Position numbers and translations under genes: made by a program
Notes under the pieces: generated by a model
The model's database searches: none
What the model was told of the DNA's origin: nothing
Seen by the model: only the letters and a program-made list of their open reading frames with translations
In this document: one piece after another, positions 40,758 to 49,144 of the stretch
Numbering within the stretch: the first letter of the stretch is position 1
Layout: each line of letters begins with the position of its first letter
Source of the DNA: a bacterium
GTDB lineage: Bacteria; Joyebacterota; Joyebacteria; Joyebacterales; Joyebacteraceae
DNA length: 64,000 nt
Reading direction: 5' to 3'
Assembly (NCBI GenBank): GCA_025782395.1
Contig: JALGZD010000046.1
Coordinates: 16,104 to 80,103, forward strand

Positions 40758-42002
40758 ATGGACAGCCTGAAGCCATCACGGACCGTTCTTCCGAACGGTC
40801 TTTCCATCATCACCACGACGAGGGTCCATTCACAACTTGCCGCATGCACGCTCTTCTACCGTGCCGGATCGCTGCACGAGCCGGAGGGAAAGACAGGACT
40901 GGCACACCTCATGGAGCACATGATGTTCCGCGGAACACCGCGTTTCCCACATGGGGCGATAGATGAGGTGACGGGGCGATTCGGAGGATGGAACAACGCA
41001 GTTACCACGGCAGACTATGCTGCCTACTATTTCGTTGTTCCGGAGTCTGCCTGGCGGACTCCGCTGGAGATGGAGGCGGATCGGATGGCCAACTGTCTCC
41101 TTGGCAGTGAATCGTTTGAGACGGAGCGCCGGGTGGCTCTCGAAGAGCACAGGATGGCGTCCGACGATCCCGAATGCGCTCTGGATGAAGCCGTAGACAA
41201 TCTGGCGTACACCGTTCACCCGTATCGAAACCCGGTGATCGGAAGGCGCGGGAGTATCGAAGCTCTCGCAGTGGATGATCTGAGAGCATTCCACGATGAG
41301 TTCTACGTTCCGTCTAATGCGGCTCTCGTAGTTGCGGGGCCACGGACGCACCATGAAGTCGTTGAGGTAGTGGAGGAGTTCTTCGGCGAGATCCCCGCAC
41401 GGGAAGTGAGAATGCCCGTGCCGCGGGTGGAACCCGAGCAGCTCAAGGAGCGTCGCGCACGAGTCAGGAGCGACCACTCGACGCCTCGTCTTACTTTGGC
41501 ATACCACGTTCCTGCAGCCGTGCATGCGGACAGTGCCGCACTCGAACTTCTTGTGACGGTGCTCGCGGCGGGGCGCAGTTCGGTCCTCTATCAGCGGCTC
41601 GTGCGAGATCTCAAAGTAGCTACTGAGGTCTCCGCCACGCGATTGCTGCAGAAAGACCCCGGGCTTTTCTGGATAGCCGCCTCGCTTCACCCGGGCGCCG
41701 ATCTCGAAGAGGCAGAGAGCGCTCTTCTGGATCTGCTGCGTGAACTTGCCGAGACGGGCATCTCGGAGCGGCAGATGGAGACGGCGAAGAGGCTGATTGC
41801 CGCCGACACGATGCTGGCCCGGGAAACTGTGCTTGGAGCGACCTCGACTCTTGGTCTTTGGGAAAGCGTGGCTTCCCTGACGCACGGCGAGGAGTTCGAG
41901 AAATCGCTGTTCGAGAGGGACGGCGATGCGCTGACCGAAGTGCTGATTCGCTATCTACGTCCGGAGAGGAGAACGAGCGGATGGCTCGTGACCCCGGAAT
42001 AG
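40758..42002 (+). CDS. M16 family zinc peptidase, catalytic member
   Basis: A pitrilysin/processing-peptidase-like protein of 414 residues. The inverted zinc motif HXXEH is in AHLMEHMMFRG near residue 52, with the third ligand in the ERRVALEEHRM region about 75 residues later. Each of the two M16 halves spans about 200 residues. There is no signal peptide, so it is probably cytoplasmic. The next gene overlaps it by 22 bases and encodes a partner; many bacterial M16B enzymes act as such pairs. The substrate is unknown. Confidence 0.92.
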   Translation: MDSLKPSRTVLPNGLSIITTTRVHSQLAACTLFYRAGSLHEPEGKTGLAHLMEHMMFRGTPRFPHGAIDEVTGRFGGWNNAVTTADYAAYYFVVPESAWRTPLEMEADRMANCLLGSESFETERRVALEEHRMASDDPECALDEAVDNLAYTVHPYRNPVIGRRGSIEALAVDDLRAFHDEFYVPSNAALVVAGPRTHHEVVEVVEEFFGEIPAREVRMPVPRVEPEQLKERRARVRSDHSTPRLTLAYHVPAAVHADSAALELLVTVLAAGRSSVLYQRLVRDLKVATEVSATRLLQKDPGLFWIAASLHPGADLEEAESALLDLLRELAETGISERQMETAKRLIAADTMLARETVLGATSTLGLWESVASLTHGEEFEKSLFERDGDALTEVLIRYLRPERRTSGWLVTPE

Positions 42003-43249
42003 CCCGGAGGGTCCTTGGCAGCGGCCTGGTGCTTCTTGTGTCCGAACAGCGCAAGGAACCCCTGTTCACAGCGATGCTCTCCATCGAAGCCGGCTCTCGC
42101 TACGAACGCAAGGAGCTCGCCGGAGTCGCGGCGCTGACAGCAAGCGCGCTGGTCGAGGGTACAGCTGGCCGGAGCGCAGGTCAGATCGCGGAGGCAATCG
42201 ACGGCATCGGGGCTACTCTCGACGTGGTACCCAGCTACGAAACCGTGACTCTTTCTATTACCGGACTCTCCCGGTACATGGCCGATGCCCTCGAAATTCT
42301 GCACGAGATCGTCTCCGAGCCGCTCTTCAACCCAGTGGATATCGAAGATTCACGCAGGGCACTTCTCTCAGAGATCGCGGAAGATGTCGATGATCCATAT
42401 CACGTTGCCCAGCGCGAGCTGTCTGCGAGGGTTTTCGCCGGGCATCCGCGGAGTCGCCCGACGAATGGAACCAGGGAGAGTGTCGCGCGGCTCAGTCGCG
42501 ACGAGATGGCTGATCATTTCGCACGAAGATACACGCCCGGAAACTCAGTCCTGTCGATCGCCGGGCACGTTGATTCGGAAAGAGCACTGGCGTTGGCGGA
42601 ACGCTGCTTCGAGCACTGGAAAGGCGACAAGTCTGAACAGACGGAGCCGGCGCCCCCGGATCTGTCAGCGGCGTCACGGAGCGACATCCGGATGCGACGC
42701 GAGCAGGTGCACATAGTGCTCGGCCATCTGGGAGTAGCGCGGGCGGCCCCTGATTTCTATGCTCTGAGAGTCCTGGATGTGATCCTCGGCGATGGCGCCG
42801 GATTCACCTCGCGTCTTGCCATTCGCCTGAGAGAAAGCAAAGGGCTGTCGTACGTCATCGAGAGTGATATCACGGGGTCTGCGGGGCTCGATCCCGGTCT
42901 GTTCTGGGTGTACACGGCGACGTTGCCGTCGCAGGCCGAGCAGGCCATAGAGTGTATCCGGTCCGAGCTCGAGAGGGCACGGAGCGAGGAACCTACCGAG
43001 CAAGAGCAGCAGTCCTCCATCGCCTACCTTCTGGGACAGCGTCTCGCGGACCGTGAGACCACAGAGGGTATCTGTGCTCGGGCGATTTCCATCGAGCGAT
43101 ATTCTCTGGGCCTTGACTACGATGCAAGGTATCCCGACATCATCGGCTCCGTTACCTCGGAACAGGTGCTCAAGGCAGCACGGCGGGTTCTGCACCCTGA
43201 CCTGCTCTCGGTAGTTCTCGTCGGCCCCCGGGCCGACTCCACGTCGTAG
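41981..43249 (+). CDS. M16 family protein lacking the zinc motif, likely partner subunit
   Basis: A 422-residue M16 homologue. The place where HXXEH should be reads AGVAALTASALVEGT, so it cannot bind the catalytic zinc. It keeps the substrate-binding region SRLAIRLRESKGLSYVI near residue 275. The ATG at 41981 follows GGAGAGGAG and overlaps the catalytic gene, so the two are coupled. Its last 133 bases overlap the 3' end of comEC on the opposite strand. Confidence 0.88.
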   Translation: MARDPGIARRVLGSGLVLLVSEQRKEPLFTAMLSIEAGSRYERKELAGVAALTASALVEGTAGRSAGQIAEAIDGIGATLDVVPSYETVTLSITGLSRYMADALEILHEIVSEPLFNPVDIEDSRRALLSEIAEDVDDPYHVAQRELSARVFAGHPRSRPTNGTRESVARLSRDEMADHFARRYTPGNSVLSIAGHVDSERALALAERCFEHWKGDKSEQTEPAPPDLSAASRSDIRMRREQVHIVLGHLGVARAAPDFYALRVLDVILGDGAGFTSRLAIRLRESKGLSYVIESDITGSAGLDPGLFWVYTATLPSQAEQAIECIRSELERARSEEPTEQEQQSSIAYLLGQRLADRETTEGICARAISIERYSLGLDYDARYPDIIGSVTSEQVLKAARRVLHPDLLSVVLVGPRADSTS

Positions 43250-45885
43250 CTGGTTCGATCCGGCTCTTCCATGTGGCCCCTTCGTTCAGCCTGCGGCTGC
43301 GGAGCAAAGAGACCGCTCAATCCGCGATCTGCCCGAGGCTTCCGAAAAGAACCGATGTATGCGCTGCGGCCGCTGCCTATGCACCTGACCAGCGTTCTCT
43401 TCCTCCCCACATCTACAACGATGGCTCCATCAAGGTCGGTTCGGAAGAGCTCTCGCACGGTGCCGCCGAGCCGAGCAACTGCGTGTGGGCATGGGTGCCC
43501 GTAGCGGTTCTTTCTGCCTACGGAGATGACAGCGATCTCCGCAAGAGAGGCCTGCAGGAAGTCACCAGTGCTGGATGTCGACGAGCCGTGGTGCGCCACC
43601 TTCAGTATGTCTGTCTCGATCGGCGAACCGCTCGCACGAAGCATACGTTCTGTCGGCGCTTCGATGTCACCCGTCAGCAGCACACGAAGGCCGTCCAATC
43701 GCGCTGAGAGCACAATCGAACGGTCGTTCTCCGTGGGGGCGCGCGATGCCCACAGTTCGGAGGGCGCGAGACAGACGAGCGCGCAGTCCGGACCAAGGCG
43801 CAGACTGTCGCCACGAGCGAGAGTGACAATGCGGGTTCCGGCGGCATCCGCCTGCTCAAGCAGTCTCGGAACACGTCCGGCTTCAATGAGGTCTGCCGTG
43901 ACAACCAGCTTCTCTACTCTGATCGACGAAAAGACGGCGGCGGCCCCCCCGTAGTGGTCCGCGTGGCCATGGGTAACCACAAGCGCATCGAGCGAGCGGA
44001 TCCCTCTGCTTTTCAGATAGGGCACTATGACATCGCGTCCTGAGTCGGGTCCATGCCAGCCAAGCGCTGCCGGACCCGCGTCGACCAGCACCCGGTGCCC
44101 GAACGGAACCTCGATGAGCGCGGAGTCCCCTTGTCCCACGTCGAAGAAGACCACGCGTGTGTGCGTGCGTCCGGGACCCGTGAACAGCGTGACCAAGCCA
44201 CCGAGTGCCATTGCCACGGTGACCGTTCGCAGACAGACCACCGCCTTCCGCCGGCGGGTGCGCATGCTCATGGCTAAAGCGATCACTGTCAGCCCTAGTG
44301 GAATCGCCAGTGACGTGGGCAGCGTTACGGAAGCCGCCGGCAACTCGCGCGCCAGGCGGACCACAACGGTCAGGGCCTTGAGTGTGGCCCACGTCGCAGC
44401 GGCAAGAACGTGCGCGGCCTCAGGAGTCAGCGGGTCGAGAGCCAGCGTGGCGAGACCCGAGGCCACTGACGCTCCCGCCAGCGGCACGACAATGAGATTG
44501 GCGAGCGGCGCCACCAATGACACGTCTCCACCGGAGCTGATGATGATTGGAGCAACGCCCATCTGCGCGGAGACGCTGAGAGCGAGAGCTCCCAGAAGAA
44601 ACTCGCGAGCGCTCGATCCAAGACGTACATGCGATCCGTGCGTGTCGCACCCCAGGGTGCATTTCATGACCTTCAGAATCGGTTGTCGCAGGAAGATGAT
44701 TCCCAGCACGGCAGCGAACGAGAGTCTGAAGCCCATATCGAACGCAGCGCCGGGCCGGGCGAGAAGCAGTATGAGCGCCGCGAGCCCGACAGCGTTGAGC
44801 GGATTCGGTCGTCTCTGAAGTGACCAGGTTGTGACGAATACGGTTGCCATCAGTGCTGCGCGAACAACCGAGGGGCGAACGCCCACCGCCGTCACGAAGA
44901 CAAACAGAAGTGGAATCGTCGCGAGGCGAGCAGCTCTCGGCGAAATCCGCAGTGTCCTCAGAAGCGCGAATGCGATGAGTAGAATGAACCCGGTGTGGAG
45001 CCCGGACACGGCCAGCACGTGCACTGTCCCGGATGCTCTGAAGGACTGTACGAGATCGTCGCCAAGGCGGTCGGTGCGCCCGAGCAGAAGCCCCCTCAGT
45101 AGAGCTGCCGATTCTCCGGACAGGTGCTTCTGAATTGTCCGTTCAATTGCAGACGAGAGGTTCTCAACTCCGGCAGACCGCGTGAGGAGTTCGACCGATC
45201 GTGGCCGCATGACCCTGTTGATGCGTCTCTCCCGGAGGTACGAGGAAAAATCGAAGGCGCCCGGATTGCGCCTGCCTGCCGGGATATCGGTTGTCCCGTT
45301 CATCAGCGCCACATCGCCCCTTCTGAGAACGGGCGCGCCCTTGGGCAAACTGACCCAGATGAGGCCCGATGCGGGGTGCGACTCGGCGCCTCCGATTCGG
45401 AGGCGCCGCAAGGTGACCACCGCTCGTGGGCGACCGTGCTCCGGGTAGCGCACTTCGTGCACGAGAGCCTCGGCGCATATCTCCATCTGTGTGGGCAGAA
45501 GTGAGATGTCGTCCGGAGCGACCAGGAAGTGAGCAGAGGTGTGGAGGGCGGCGCCGGTCAGCGCGAAAGAGACAAGCAGCATGCAATCCACAGCAAGCAC
45601 CGATCGCGAGCCGCCGCCTTTCCAGCGCCGCCGACCTGGATCGGGCTTGTCGCTGTTTCCAAACCGTCGGGAAGTGTCAACCGCGTTGACGTCGTCACGT
45701 TTACGGAGGGATATGCCAACGCTTGTGCCTGCCGGTACTGCGAGAAGAACCGCCAGTGCCATCGTCGCAGGCAGATACTCCGGAGAGAGCGCGTGGCCGG
45801 CGGATATGCCCGCGAAGAGTGCACAAGCGATCACAAAGGCCGGCGCCCGACCGAGTCTGGTGTCAGAGATGCCCGGGTGCGTCAT
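43117..45885 (-). CDS. comEC: ComEC/Rec2-type DNA uptake channel with C-terminal metallo-beta-lactamase domain
   Basis: Moves single-stranded DNA across the inner membrane during transformation. The full 922-residue layout is present: N-terminal membrane segments, an OB-like DUF4131 part (about 130-230), a multi-pass Competence domain (about 245-555; VHVLAVSGLHTGFI), and an MBL domain with THGHADHYGG near residue 650 and AHHGSSTSST near 770. The last 70 or so residues extend beyond the usual end and are encoded antisense to the M16 partner gene. No other competence gene is in the window. Confidence 0.93.
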   Translation of the reverse strand: MTHPGISDTRLGRAPAFVIACALFAGISAGHALSPEYLPATMALAVLLAVPAGTSVGISLRKRDDVNAVDTSRRFGNSDKPDPGRRRWKGGGSRSVLAVDCMLLVSFALTGAALHTSAHFLVAPDDISLLPTQMEICAEALVHEVRYPEHGRPRAVVTLRRLRIGGAESHPASGLIWVSLPKGAPVLRRGDVALMNGTTDIPAGRRNPGAFDFSSYLRERRINRVMRPRSVELLTRSAGVENLSSAIERTIQKHLSGESAALLRGLLLGRTDRLGDDLVQSFRASGTVHVLAVSGLHTGFILLIAFALLRTLRISPRAARLATIPLLFVFVTAVGVRPSVVRAALMATVFVTTWSLQRRPNPLNAVGLAALILLLARPGAAFDMGFRLSFAAVLGIIFLRQPILKVMKCTLGCDTHGSHVRLGSSAREFLLGALALSVSAQMGVAPIIISSGGDVSLVAPLANLIVVPLAGASVASGLATLALDPLTPEAAHVLAAATWATLKALTVVVRLARELPAASVTLPTSLAIPLGLTVIALAMSMRTRRRKAVVCLRTVTVAMALGGLVTLFTGPGRTHTRVVFFDVGQGDSALIEVPFGHRVLVDAGPAALGWHGPDSGRDVIVPYLKSRGIRSLDALVVTHGHADHYGGAAAVFSSIRVEKLVVTADLIEAGRVPRLLEQADAAGTRIVTLARGDSLRLGPDCALVCLAPSELWASRAPTENDRSIVLSARLDGLRVLLTGDIEAPTERMLRASGSPIETDILKVAHHGSSTSSTGDFLQASLAEIAVISVGRKNRYGHPCPHAVARLGGTVRELFRTDLDGAIVVDVGRKRTLVRCIGSGRSAYIGSFRKPRADRGLSGLFAPQPQAERRGHMEEPDRTSYDVESARGPTRTTESRSGCRTRRAALSTCSEVTEPMMSGYLAS

Positions 45886-45967
45886 TCGGCGTCAGGGGCG
45901 CGAGGGGTGGAAATGGCGTGGATCCTGGTGCGTACGGTAGGTGAGCAGCTTGCGTGCCTGAGTCCTG

Positions 45968-47263
45968 TTACCCGCCGAGCTTCCTGGCGATGACGACGGT
46001 CATGTCATCTACCGGAGATCCGGGATCCGCAAAGGAGTCGGCCTGCGTGATGAGCATGGAGGCCAGCGCTCGGGCTGTGCTGTCCGTCGCACGTCGGGCG
46101 GTCTCCACTATCCGCTTCTCTCCGAACTCCTCGCCGCTGCCGCAGGCTTCGGAAAGTCCGTCGGAGTAGATGATGAGAGTATCCCCAGGGAGCATCCTGA
46201 CTTGTCCCTGGTCGTAGGTGTGCCCCGGGAACATCCCGAGTACGGTACCTCCATCGGAGAGTCTCTCCAGGTTCCCATCACAGCGGACCAAGATAGGCGG
46301 ATTGTGGCCTGCGTTCACATATGTGAGCGATCCGGCTGGATCGAAGACTCCATAGAAGAGCGTGGCGAAGTTCTCAGGGGCAGTGGTCCGGCAGAACAGG
46401 TCGTTCGCCCGTTCCATTATCGTTGCTATCGAATAGAGGTTCTCGACATTCGATCTGAGAGTCGCCTGCAGGGACGCTGCGAGAAGTGCTGCGGGCACCC
46501 CCTTGCCCGACACGTCCGCGACGGCCACGCCGAGGTGGTGGTGCGGGAGCTCAATGTAGTCGAAGTAGTCGCCGCTCAGGGTCGTGCCGGGAAGATTCAT
46601 CCCTGCTATGTCGAACCCCGTGATCTTCGGATCGCTACCTGGGAGCAGGCGCTCCTGGAAAGTACGGGCGAGCGCTATCTCACGTTGGAGGGCTCTGCTA
46701 CGGCTTTGCTCATCGCGAGCCTTCAACGCTTCCTGATGACTCCTGGCGTTGGTGATGCCGACACTTGCGATGTCGGCCAGCACACTCAGGAGTTCTCTGT
46801 CGCGCTCGTCAAAGGTGTCCAGCTTCGTGCTCTGAACATCGAAAACGCCGATGACGCGATCCTCGAATTTCATCGGAACGACGAGTTCGGAGCGGGCGCC
46901 CCGGATGCCCGCGAGGTAGCGCCTTTCCTTGCTCACGTCCGCCACAACGAGGGATTCGCCCGTTTCAGCAACTCGGCCGGTGAGCCCCTTGCCGACGGCG
47001 AGCTCTACCTCCTGGACTATGCTTTCCGGGTATCCGTAACGTGCCGCGATCTTGAGGCGCTTGCCCTTATCGTCGATCAGAAGAATCGTGCAGTACTGAA
47101 AGCCGAGCATCTGGTTCGTGAGATAGAGCAGGCGATCGAGAACCGAGTCCAGATCGAGCGTGGACGCGATTGCTTTCATGGCTTCGGCCAGAGCCGAAAG
47201 CTCAAGCCGGAGTTCTGAATCACCTTTGGGAACGGGCTTGAACAACAAAAGGTGGCCCTCCAT
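45968..47263 (-). CDS. GAF-domain PP2C-type (RsbU/SpoIIE-like) phosphatase
   Basis: A 431-residue signalling phosphatase. A GAF domain (about 30-175) and a short helix precede a PPM-type phosphatase (about 225-430) with metal-binding GDYFDYIEL, VADVSGKGVPAALLA, NAGHNPPIL, DTLIIYSDGLSEA and DDMTVVIARK. Relatives dephosphorylate anti-anti-sigma factors; no anti-sigma pair is nearby, so the target is unknown. The ATG at 47263 has AAGAAG upstream. It is divergent from a small membrane protein. Confidence 0.92.
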   Translation of the reverse strand: MEGHLLLFKPVPKGDSELRLELSALAEAMKAIASTLDLDSVLDRLLYLTNQMLGFQYCTILLIDDKGKRLKIAARYGYPESIVQEVELAVGKGLTGRVAETGESLVVADVSKERRYLAGIRGARSELVVPMKFEDRVIGVFDVQSTKLDTFDERDRELLSVLADIASVGITNARSHQEALKARDEQSRSRALQREIALARTFQERLLPGSDPKITGFDIAGMNLPGTTLSGDYFDYIELPHHHLGVAVADVSGKGVPAALLAASLQATLRSNVENLYSIATIMERANDLFCRTTAPENFATLFYGVFDPAGSLTYVNAGHNPPILVRCDGNLERLSDGGTVLGMFPGHTYDQGQVRMLPGDTLIIYSDGLSEACGSGEEFGEKRIVETARRATDSTARALASMLITQADSFADPGSPVDDMTVVIARKLGG

Positions 47264-47269
47264 TGCTTC

Positions 47270-47299
47270 TTGACACACATAGCACACCTGTGTTACGCT
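47270..47299 (+). promoter_or_regulatory. Sigma-70-type promoter of the small membrane protein
   Basis: Consensus TTGACA (47270-47275), an 18-bp spacer, TACGCT (47294-47299). The predicted leader is about 85 bases. Confidence 0.45.
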
Positions 47300-47391
47300 C
47301 GTAGGTGAGTCAGGAAGACACCAAGTGTCCGGAAATGGTGCGCTGCGCACCTCAAGGAGTGCCAGAAAAACGTACTGCTAAGGAGTTCAAC

Positions 47392-47601
47392 TTGAGTTCG
47401 ACAGCGAAGCTACTGGGGATAGCCATCCCTGTGCTGATCTCCAGTACGTTCTGCCTTTCAGTTCCGTTCATCATTATCGTGGCTGATATTGCTCTCCTCA
47501 CGGGTGCGATAGTCGCCTGGATGGCCAGCCGGTCTGTTGAACTCGCCGTCCCGGAGGAACTTTTCGGGGAGGTCGAGGATACCGACCCTGATCCAATCTA
47601 G
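47392..47601 (+). CDS. Small membrane protein of unknown function
   Basis: A 69-residue protein with a long hydrophobic stretch (about residues 7-44), enough for one long or two short membrane passes, and an acidic tail ending EDTDPDPI. I prefer the TTG at 47392, with AAGGAG 6 bases upstream; an upstream start at 47305 would add a less plausible Cys-containing segment. It is flanked by its own promoter and is convergent with the thiamine-binding protein gene. I do not recognise a family. Confidence 0.6.
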   Translation: MSSTAKLLGIAIPVLISSTFCLSVPFIIIVADIALLTGAIVAWMASRSVELAVPEELFGEVEDTDPDPI

Positions 47602-47660
47602 GAACGCCCCACTCGGACGATATCCGACAGGGACGCGTTTTCCATCCTCAGGATTTCCAT

Positions 47661-47963
47661 TTATCCAGATCGGTGCCGCTTCACAGCAGCGAGTTTTCCG
47701 TCGATGCTGACGCTCTTGTCGCGTCTGTCGTCGATGCTGATGCTCGTCAGAACGCGAACCACTTCTCCGCCGAAGGTCTCTTCATGCATACGGAGCACCG
47801 CTTCCATCACGCGATCGAGGTCGCCCTCGATCACCGTGCCCATCGGCGTCAGCTGGTACTTGAGACCGCTCTCCTCAAGCACGTCGAGACAGTGGGCCAC
47901 GTACTTGCTGATGCTTGCCCCTGCCGGGCCGGATGGTATGATGGTTACCTGGACGACAGGCAT
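47661..47963 (-). CDS. MTH1187/YkoF-like thiamine-binding family protein
   Basis: A 100-residue protein of the thiamine-binding (formerly DUF77) family, a ferredoxin-like fold that forms tetramers. Signature blocks are IIPSGPAGASISKYVAHCL, YQLTPMGTVIEGDLDRVM and a C-terminal SIDDRRDKSVS. Its role in vivo is poorly known; thiamine or HMP binding has been proposed for relatives. It follows the RAM-domain gene by 29 bases. Confidence 0.88.
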   Translation of the reverse strand: MPVVQVTIIPSGPAGASISKYVAHCLDVLEESGLKYQLTPMGTVIEGDLDRVMEAVLRMHEETFGGEVVRVLTSISIDDRRDKSVSIDGKLAAVKRHRSG

Positions 47964-47992
47964 TGCAGGATCACCTCCTCCGCCTTCATCTC

Positions 47993-48235
47993 TCAGTCGT
48001 CGTCCTTGTCGATGATGAGGTTGGTGACTGTACCCGTGACCCCGTCGATCGTGCGAAGCTGGTTCAGAGTGAGATCGAGAAGCTCGTCGAAGCTGTCGGA
48101 CTCAACGAGAGCAATGATATCCTGGTCGCCGCTCGTGAGATCGGCCGATTTGACTTCCGGGCGAGCGAGAAGGGCATCACGGACCGCCTTCTCCTTCCCT
48201 GCCTCAGTGTTGATCTTCACATATGCTCTTGCCAC
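47993..48235 (-). CDS. Stand-alone Lrp/AsnC ligand-binding (RAM) domain protein
   Basis: An 80-residue protein equal to the effector domain of Lrp/AsnC regulators without the DNA-binding helix-turn-helix: RAYVKINTEAGKEKAVRDAL, VKSADLTSGDQDIIALVES and RTIDGVTGTVTNLII. The GTG at 48235 follows GGAGGGGAGGG. Such single-domain forms may bind amino acids or modulate full-length Lrp proteins; none is in the window. It is first in an operon with the thiamine-binding protein. Confidence 0.9.
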   Translation of the reverse strand: MARAYVKINTEAGKEKAVRDALLARPEVKSADLTSGDQDIIALVESDSFDELLDLTLNQLRTIDGVTGTVTNLIIDKDDD

Positions 48236-48275
48236 GTGTCGGCCCTCCCCTCCTTCGATTCTCGATGAGACGTGC

Positions 48276-48300
48276 GTCGATACCGCGACACGATATCGAC
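48276..48300 (-). promoter_or_regulatory. Inverted repeat in the leader of the RAM-domain gene
   Basis: GTCGATA and TATCGAC, each 7 bases, separated by 11 (48276-48282 and 48294-48300). They lie between the promoter and the GTG. The repeat could be an operator or an RNA hairpin. Confidence 0.35.
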
Positions 48301-48336
48301 CAGGGCAACATTCGTGTCCCTGGCCCATTCACATTG

Positions 48337-48365
48337 AGAATGCCGCAAAACGGGTGTCGTGTCAA
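48337..48365 (-). promoter_or_regulatory. Sigma-70-type promoter of the RAM-domain / thiamine-binding operon
   Basis: TTGACA (48360-48365), a 17-bp spacer, CATTCT (48337-48342). It overlaps the end of yqeC. The predicted leader is about 95 bases. The same TTGACA/CATTCT pair precedes the C25 peptidase gene. Confidence 0.55.
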
Positions 48366-49144
48366 CATCGGTCGCGGTGAAATACTGTGAAGGCGGACTG
48401 GAGGATGTCTGCGAGGACGATTCGGTCGACAGAGGCCGGGAGCCTCGTGTCCAGGGAGTCGACTGTGCTGAGCGCGTCCTCGCGGTCGGCACTACACATC
48501 TTGTTCAGCATCGGTCGGAGGCGAGCCCCTTTTGGAAGGCCCTTCATTCCCCCTGCAGGGGACGCGAGGATATCGGCTATCAGTGCAGGGTTGACTGTCC
48601 TCTCCGATGATATCGCGAGCATGAGCTCGGGGCGATGAACGGCCGGCGCCGAGACCGGCAACCCCAAGGCATCGAGGCCGGCCATCGGCACGACGATCGT
48701 CGTGCCCGCGGGAACAACCGGTTCGTGGCTCGCGGGCGCCTTGAGTGGGCGCTGCCTGGCGCCGTCGGCTTCTACGAGTGTGACATCGGCCACGGCCGAC
48801 GATATGATCCTTCTGAGGAGCTCGAGGGGTGGGCCGGAGTACTTGTTCCTCGCCACAGGCCGCAGGAGCAAGGTCGTGCCGTTCCTTCTCAGGTGTGACT
48901 CAAGCCTCGGGAGGATCTCCTGTTCAGCGGGTTCACCGTCCACGGTCAGCGTGGGAAGCGTGGAGGTCAATCGTTTTCCCACCAGCGTTGTGGTTGTGGC
49001 GAGCACACTTACGCCCGACCTCTGAAGCTCCTCAGCAAGACAGAGTATGGCGCTCGTCTTGCCGCCTCCGCCTGTGAATGCTACGACGTCACCGACGGCG
49101 ATGCCCAGCGCATCTGCCAGTGTGGATGTCGACCTTGAGGTCAC
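48362..49144 (-). CDS. yqeC: YqeC-like putative selenium-dependent hydroxylase accessory protein
   Basis: A 260-residue P-loop protein of the YqeC family: FTGGGGKTSAILCLAEEL, LATTTTLVG, LVEADGARQRPLKAP and HRPELM. Relatives occur with xdhABC, yqeB and selD and are linked by genome context to the labile selenium cofactor of molybdenum hydroxylases. None of those genes is in the window. Its GTG/ATG start overlaps the diguanylate cyclase stop by four bases, so the two are coupled. Confidence 0.85.
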   Translation of the reverse strand: MTSRSTSTLADALGIAVGDVVAFTGGGGKTSAILCLAEELQRSGVSVLATTTTLVGKRLTSTLPTLTVDGEPAEQEILPRLESHLRRNGTTLLLRPVARNKYSGPPLELLRRIISSAVADVTLVEADGARQRPLKAPASHEPVVPAGTTIVVPMAGLDALGLPVSAPAVHRPELMLAISSERTVNPALIADILASPAGGMKGLPKGARLRPMLNKMCSADREDALSTVDSLDTRLPASVDRIVLADILQSAFTVFHRDRC

